Of a stretch of 23,201 nucleotides of DNA, positions 18,848 to 23,201 are shown one piece after another. The notes beneath the pieces were generated by a model, which saw only the letters and a program-made list of their open reading frames with translations, searched no databases and had not been told where the DNA came from. Source of the stretch: Bondarzewia mesenterica (lineage: Eukaryota; Basidiomycota; Agaricomycetes; Russulales; Bondarzewiaceae); NCBI GenBank assembly GCA_004802705.1, contig SGPL01000519.1:1-23201 (forward strand). The letters run 5' to 3'. Each line of letters begins with the position of its first letter. Positions within the stretch are counted from its first letter, which is position 1. Both the position numbers and the translations under genes were made by a program.

Positions 18848-21800
18848 GGTGATGTGGAGGAGAACGAGATGGCAGCAGGAACGAAAGAGCGCGGTGTTGA
18901 ACGAAGAACTAAAAGAGCGGAGGAGTCAAAGGAGAGTAAGGATGCTTGAACTGCTAGAAGCAGGTAATGACGAAACCAGTCCGGAGTCCGAGGATAATGT
19001 AATTGTCCGTCGTGAGTACCGAGGGCCTAACCAGCACCACGGTTACGAGGAAAGATTGAGAGCTGGCTCGAGTAGAGAAGTTTATGCTATCGCTGGGTGA
19101 ATGACTGGAACGAGGTCCACACAGCTTTAATCGTTTGTTTGATCCTCGTCACTTGAACATTCAGTTACGAACGAGATGTATGGCACAGTTGGGCGACCGG
19201 TGCTTCGATGAAGATGGGATTTAGATGTTCCCAGGTGTATGACTGATGAACAGGGTGACGAAGTGCTGTACAGCAAGTCGCATGAGTACGGAATGGTGCA
19301 GGACTGATGTGATGATTATCAGGCAGAGAAAGTTGGGACGTACCGCTCGACCTCGCTGGTTAGGGCGATGCTTGCAAGGCACACGCAGTACGGCGATGCA
19401 CTCTTGTGGAAGATACACAAAGTGACCGAGTTCGAATGTCTATCTGCACTGACCTAGAAGGCTGGGGGCGGAAAGATTTGAACATTCGGATCTATGCAAA
19501 AACGGCGTTTGCTGGGCAGTCACAGCCTCACAGGACCAACCCTCGCGAATAAAGTTAACAGGGCTGGACATACCTTGTTTGGATTCCCAACGAACCTACT
19601 AGCCCAGTTCTCAGATCTCAGAAAAGGAAGCTTGACGCGCGCGATACGGAGCGAGGCGCGGTCTCGGAGAATATACGATTTGTGGCCAGCAGTAAATACG
19701 TAGAGAAAGGGGTATGTGAACGTTATAGGGAAAAGGGCAACCCTCACGCTGAGCGTATCAGACAGCTGTACATGAAATCTGTCGCAGTCACATCTACCGT
19801 CACCTACGCCATAAACATCTCATGCACTTTGAATAGGTCGCTTCTTGATGTTGTGATGGTTGGTAGGCAGCCGGAAAGCCGAATTTTGCAGGACAATATC
19901 TATGGAATTGATCACCCTGCAGCCGGGTCGCTGAAACTCGACTCGATGGCATCATGATGAACCGCTGATATTTACCGGTGCGTGCGCGCTTTTCGACTGC
20001 GCTTACTTTGTTGCTCTGCGCTGCCTTTACATGCAAAGACATACAATCCTCAGAGCTTTTGCGCATTTGGATGAATCTATTCTCTGAACATGTTCACGAA
20101 ACGGCTAGCGCTGTATAGGAAGGCCAAAGGACGGCCCCCGCCGGGACAGCTGCGGATGCGGAAGTCGGATTGGAATCCTGGAGACGAGGTTTTCAAGACC
20201 ATAAATTCGGATCCAGACTTGTCTGTAACTTACCGTAGCTTAAAGCTGTAGCTAGGGAGGACACTTAACACAGAACGACTGTCTTCTGTGTCGGTCGCTA
20301 CGGAGAACAGGAGGACATATGTTTCAAAGCAGATTTCACTGACCGGAACGGCAGCTTTTGTACATGTGCTCTGCAGGGTACTTCTATGTAACTTACAGGG
20401 ACCGAGCTTTTGCTGTAAATATACAGAAGTGCATTTGGCACGCCGGAAAGCGATAGAAATATCACCTCAGATTGTCTCATTTTTCATTAGTTCTCTGTGC
20501 GCTTCTCGGAGACTGCGATCAAGTTGTCGGTAGGATTTGTGTCATAGTGCCATGCTGATTGGCGCAAGCCCCTGAAGCGCAATATTATAGAATATTATAT
20601 GCACGCTTCTTGGCCTGCAGGTATAGTGCAATCGCCGCTTCACACTGCAATCGCTGTGTTGTGCTGCGAGCAAAAAACACGGCCTCACACTCGATTTTCC
20701 GCGATCAGCGCGTTGCGGGTGCTTTCTCAATCAACATCATGCAACTCAAACGCAGGTGAGCCCTTCCGATCCAAAAGATCATCAGAGTTATCGAGATCGT
20801 CAGTCCCTGGCACAGCCCTCCACATCCTCGAAAACATAATGACAGCTACTTGCACGCTGAGAGCAAAGGTTGAATCAGTGCTGTCTATCCGCACTGCAAA
20901 GTTGCGGACTCACCATACAAACATGAAACGCGAAGTCGTGGATATAAAGACGTCACCTTTGGCCCAGATGATAGCCACGAGCTGTATCTCTTCAACCTCA
21001 GTCCTCTATATTCGTAACGTCAGCGAAAATGGCCTACATGACTGTCATGGCGGCTGTGTCATCTCTCAGTATCGCCATCATCTACAAAACTGGGATTGCG
21101 GTGGGAAATTGACGGGAGAATGTGAGCAACAATGCAGGCACCTGCGCTCCGAAAGTTTGACTCAACGAGCGTAGATAGACAAGGGTATTTTTAACAGGGA
21201 ACAGTACTGTAATTAGATGCGGCCCTTAATGCAACGGTCTTCGGGGGAAAGCAAGGAAAAAGACGATTATTCACGGCCAGAAATGTGCGACTCACAAGTT
21301 GACTGCCGACAACTCGCAGTATCGAAGCTTGGTAAGAATCGCTTGAGTACTTACTCTTTCGGAGAGTCCTCATTTTCAAAGGACACGCCCCAGGATAGAA
21401 GGCGTCATCCAATCCTTCCTGGCGATCGGTAAGGCCCTGAATGCGTTCCCCACAGAGACCAGGACACGAGTATATCCGCGTTTTTTTTTACTCTGATGAG
21501 CGATCATCCAAATGTGAGGACAATTGTCAAACAAGGGCTCGTGCAGAAGGAGTTAGTAGTAGTAAGTAGTACTAGTGCACAGCACCCTACAGCACCCCGG
21601 GCGAGGCAGCCTCTTGAATCTCGACTGAGGAAACGTGGAAACGTAGTGAGGTTGGCCAACTATGCTACAAAAGGTAACTCAGCGGAGGCAACTGATCGTC
21701 CAATCCGGCATTGACGGAATCTTCCGGAATTTCAGATGCAACACGTGAGCGCGCTGGCTGACGCCAGTTTTTCGGTGCGGTGTGGCAGTTGAAAACTCGG

Positions 21801-22532
21801 AATCATTCGTCGCGTTCACCTAACTGACTCACTAATGGCTGTAGCCGTAAGAACGCCAACTTCCCCTGGCCTCCAGCGTAATGCAGAGATGAATATGGAC
21901 GAATTGCAGCATCTCTCAAAACTATTTCTTCTCCTTTTTCCGTCGGCCAGTTCATGTGCATTGCGGATCTAACCTTTTTCAGCCGTCTTGAAGCTGTGGG
22001 GACCGATCCGGACATGGTCCGCTGAATTCCTTCGCACCAGACGTCCAAGCGGCTCGAAGGCCTAAGCGTACCAGCCATTCTCGTATCACTCTAGCTAGTG
22101 TCACTCCGATAGTCAGCTGAGCCTTGACATATTTCCATCGACGATCATCGATGCATCCTTCTACAACCGCCGTTGCCTCTCCTCGTCTCCAGGAAGACAG
22201 TTCCATCCTATCCCCCATCACGTATCGCTTGTAATCTCTGAAATCAAGGGGAAAAAGGAACTTTCTGAGAGTCCGATGGGTCGTGATAGGTCGAGATACG
22301 CCTAGCGAATTTCACCTCCGACTGCGCGCCCGCCATCACTTCATCGTCCCGTGCTTCTTGTCCTTGTAGGTCCTTGTTCTTTTCCTTTTCCATCTTCCGC
22401 TCGTAAATAATTGGTTCACGCAAGTATGGAAGGTTCCCGGCTCCATCCTCATGCTGACTCGGGGAAAGGGAAAAAAATCTTTTGTGGTGAGTCGGCTTGT
22501 AGTGTGGATTGTCGCCTTCAACTCCGCTCGCG
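18848..22532. other. Long gene-poor region
   Basis: About 3.7 kb between two divergent genes. Apart from promoter sequence at the ends I recognise no conserved gene. Frames are short and interrupted, and consensus introns do not join them into a recognisable protein. Small features include an A/T-rich direct repeat (AATATTATA) at 20581-20600, a T9 run near 21481-21490, a GTA-type short repeat around 21552-21575, and a degenerate tRNA-like T-arm (minus strand) near 19470-19490. It could be decayed transposon DNA, a non-coding locus, or simply a large promoter region. Confidence 0.5.
20599..21174 (+). CDS. Doubtful hypothetical ORF (191 codons)
   Basis: This is the longest open frame in the gene-poor stretch. 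The product is rich in Ser, Thr, His and Cys, with no recognised domain, signal peptide or membrane segment. No TATA box in good position was seen, although an A/T-rich repeat lies just upstream. An open frame this long is somewhat unexpected by chance, but codon use and product look unlike the confident genes. It may be a relic, an orphan or noise. Confidence 0.15.
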   Translation: MHASWPAGIVQSPLHTAIAVLCCEQKTRPHTRFSAISALRVLSQSTSCNSNAGEPFRSKRSSELSRSSVPGTALHILENIMTATCTLRAKVESVLSIRTAKLRTHHTNMKREVVDIKTSPLAQMIATSCISSTSVLYIRNVSENGLHDCHGGCVISQYRHHLQNWDCGGKLTGECEQQCRHLRSESLTQRA

Positions 22533-22540
22533 TATAAAAA
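22533..22540 (+). promoter_or_regulatory. TATA box of the window-end gene
   Basis: TATAAAAA, 69 bp upstream of the ATG at 22602. It is followed by a strongly pyrimidine-rich leader with no intervening ATG, a typical fungal core promoter. Confidence 0.65.
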
Positions 22541-22601
22541 GGGCACTGGTTTCCCTTTTCTCCTTCACCAGGCTCTTCCTCCTACTCCCATCATCCCCCT
22601 C

Positions 22602-23201
22602 ATGGATCTTCAGGTGCGACGAAGCGCGATTGTCCTTGTTGGCATCGAGCTCACCGTCATCCTCCTTCTTCAGGTCAATCCAATGTCGTCAAACGGCTGT
22701 GGCCCACCTCTTCTGTGCGTGTACCGTCCTCAACATTATTGCTGACGGTGCGGAAGAATGCACCACCGTTGTCCACAATGTTGGATAGCGTCTTCTGTGA
22801 CAGGTCCTACCTTGCCCTCGACGTCTATCAATTGAGACTGGTGAGTGGCCCGCGTTATGATAATTTGACCGACACTGACACTCCCTTCCTCCCCTCCTCC
22901 CTATCATCGAAGACCACCAGGCATCCTCCCTTGTCGGGACCATTATCAATGGTAAGGTCATCAAGCCTGTTCATCGTGGATACCGCTGACCTCCCACCTT
23001 TGCTCGATAGGCACAACCTATGGCCATATACAAACGGATGACCTGGTGTTCACGTCGCCTGACTTCATCAGTCAGATGGTGAGTATCGAACCAAAAAAAT
23101 AATCATCACTTGCCTTGCCGCCAGATTCATACAAAGGTATGTGCTTCATAGCCATCATATGATTCGTTGACCATAGTTGTACGATCTTCAACAGACCCGC
23201 A
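22602..23201 (+). CDS. Hypothetical protein, 5' portion, many short exons
   Basis: Tentative model: join(22602..22613, 22674..22714, 22804..22840, 22921..22951, 23011..23078, 23125..23136, 23177..>23201). Each junction has a GT...AG pair and phases agree (introns 60, 89, 80, 59, 46 and 40 nt). The first exon encodes only MDLQ. The most convincing coding is in exons 4-5: SSLVGTIING joined to TTYGHIQTDDLVFTSPDFISQ. I do not recognise the family. The first intron (22614-22673) is stop-free and would add a hydrophobic stretch (AIVLVGIELTVILLL) if retained, giving a membrane anchor. The 12-nt sixth exon keeps frame whether included or skipped. The gene continues past the window. Confidence 0.45.

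Noticed and set aside
19460..19555. Possible tRNA on the minus strand (T-arm-like GAATG-TTCAAAT-CTTTC followed by CGCCCCCA)
   Set aside because: The T-arm is nearly right (four of five pairs), but no matching acceptor strand, anticodon stem or A box could be built. At best it is a tRNA-derived relic.
22244..22546. 100-codon minus-strand frame with a charged middle
   Set aside because: It overlaps the TATA box of the plus-strand gene, lacks a recognised domain and has no supporting promoter or splice signals.

Overview
The window looks like nuclear DNA of a filamentous basidiomycete (probably Agaricomycetes). This rests on dense short introns of about 40-95 nt with GTRNGT...YAG borders, pyrimidine-rich leaders after TATA boxes, and typical mushroom families: an aminoglycoside-phosphotransferase (APH)-like kinase, a coiled-coil/F-box/leucine-rich protein and a Ser/Pro-rich orphan. 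No operon, rRNA, intact tRNA, CRISPR array or intact mobile element was recognised. Exon models were built by hand from splice consensus, reading phase and protein continuity.

Layout: (1) 1-1731, minus, 3' end cut off by the window: APH-fold kinase-like gene. (2) 1732-3182: intergenic. (3) 3183-5706, minus: F-box/LRR gene with one unusually long intron. (4) 6248-6751, minus: TFIIA small subunit (TOA2), divergent from (5) 6974-10602, plus: NF-X1/FAP1-type RING, Cys-rich and R3H protein; they share a 222-bp intergenic promoter. (6) 11084-11642, plus: small orphan gene recovered by splicing. (7) 11936-13039, minus: four-exon, single-pass membrane protein with very small introns. (8) 14211-16431, plus: DUF4140/DUF4139 (mucoidy-inhibitor-A-like) protein in six exons. 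(9) 17087-18847, minus: single-exon disordered Ser-rich protein with three 34-residue repeats, each carrying an R-x-R-x-x-S site. (10) 18848-22601: 3.75 kb with no convincing gene apart from one doubtful 191-codon ORF. (11) 22602 to the end, plus: the 5' part of a gene made of very short exons, possibly including a 12-nt microexon.

The neighbours do not form a pathway. TOA2 and the NFX1 homologue are conserved transcription-related genes that may be co-regulated through their shared promoter. The other genes appear independent. I found no convincing new multi-gene system. The best leads are the periodic phospho-site repeat, the inverted repeat beside the TOA2 start codon, the divergent zinc knuckles of the NFX1 protein, and the orphan genes visible only after splicing.
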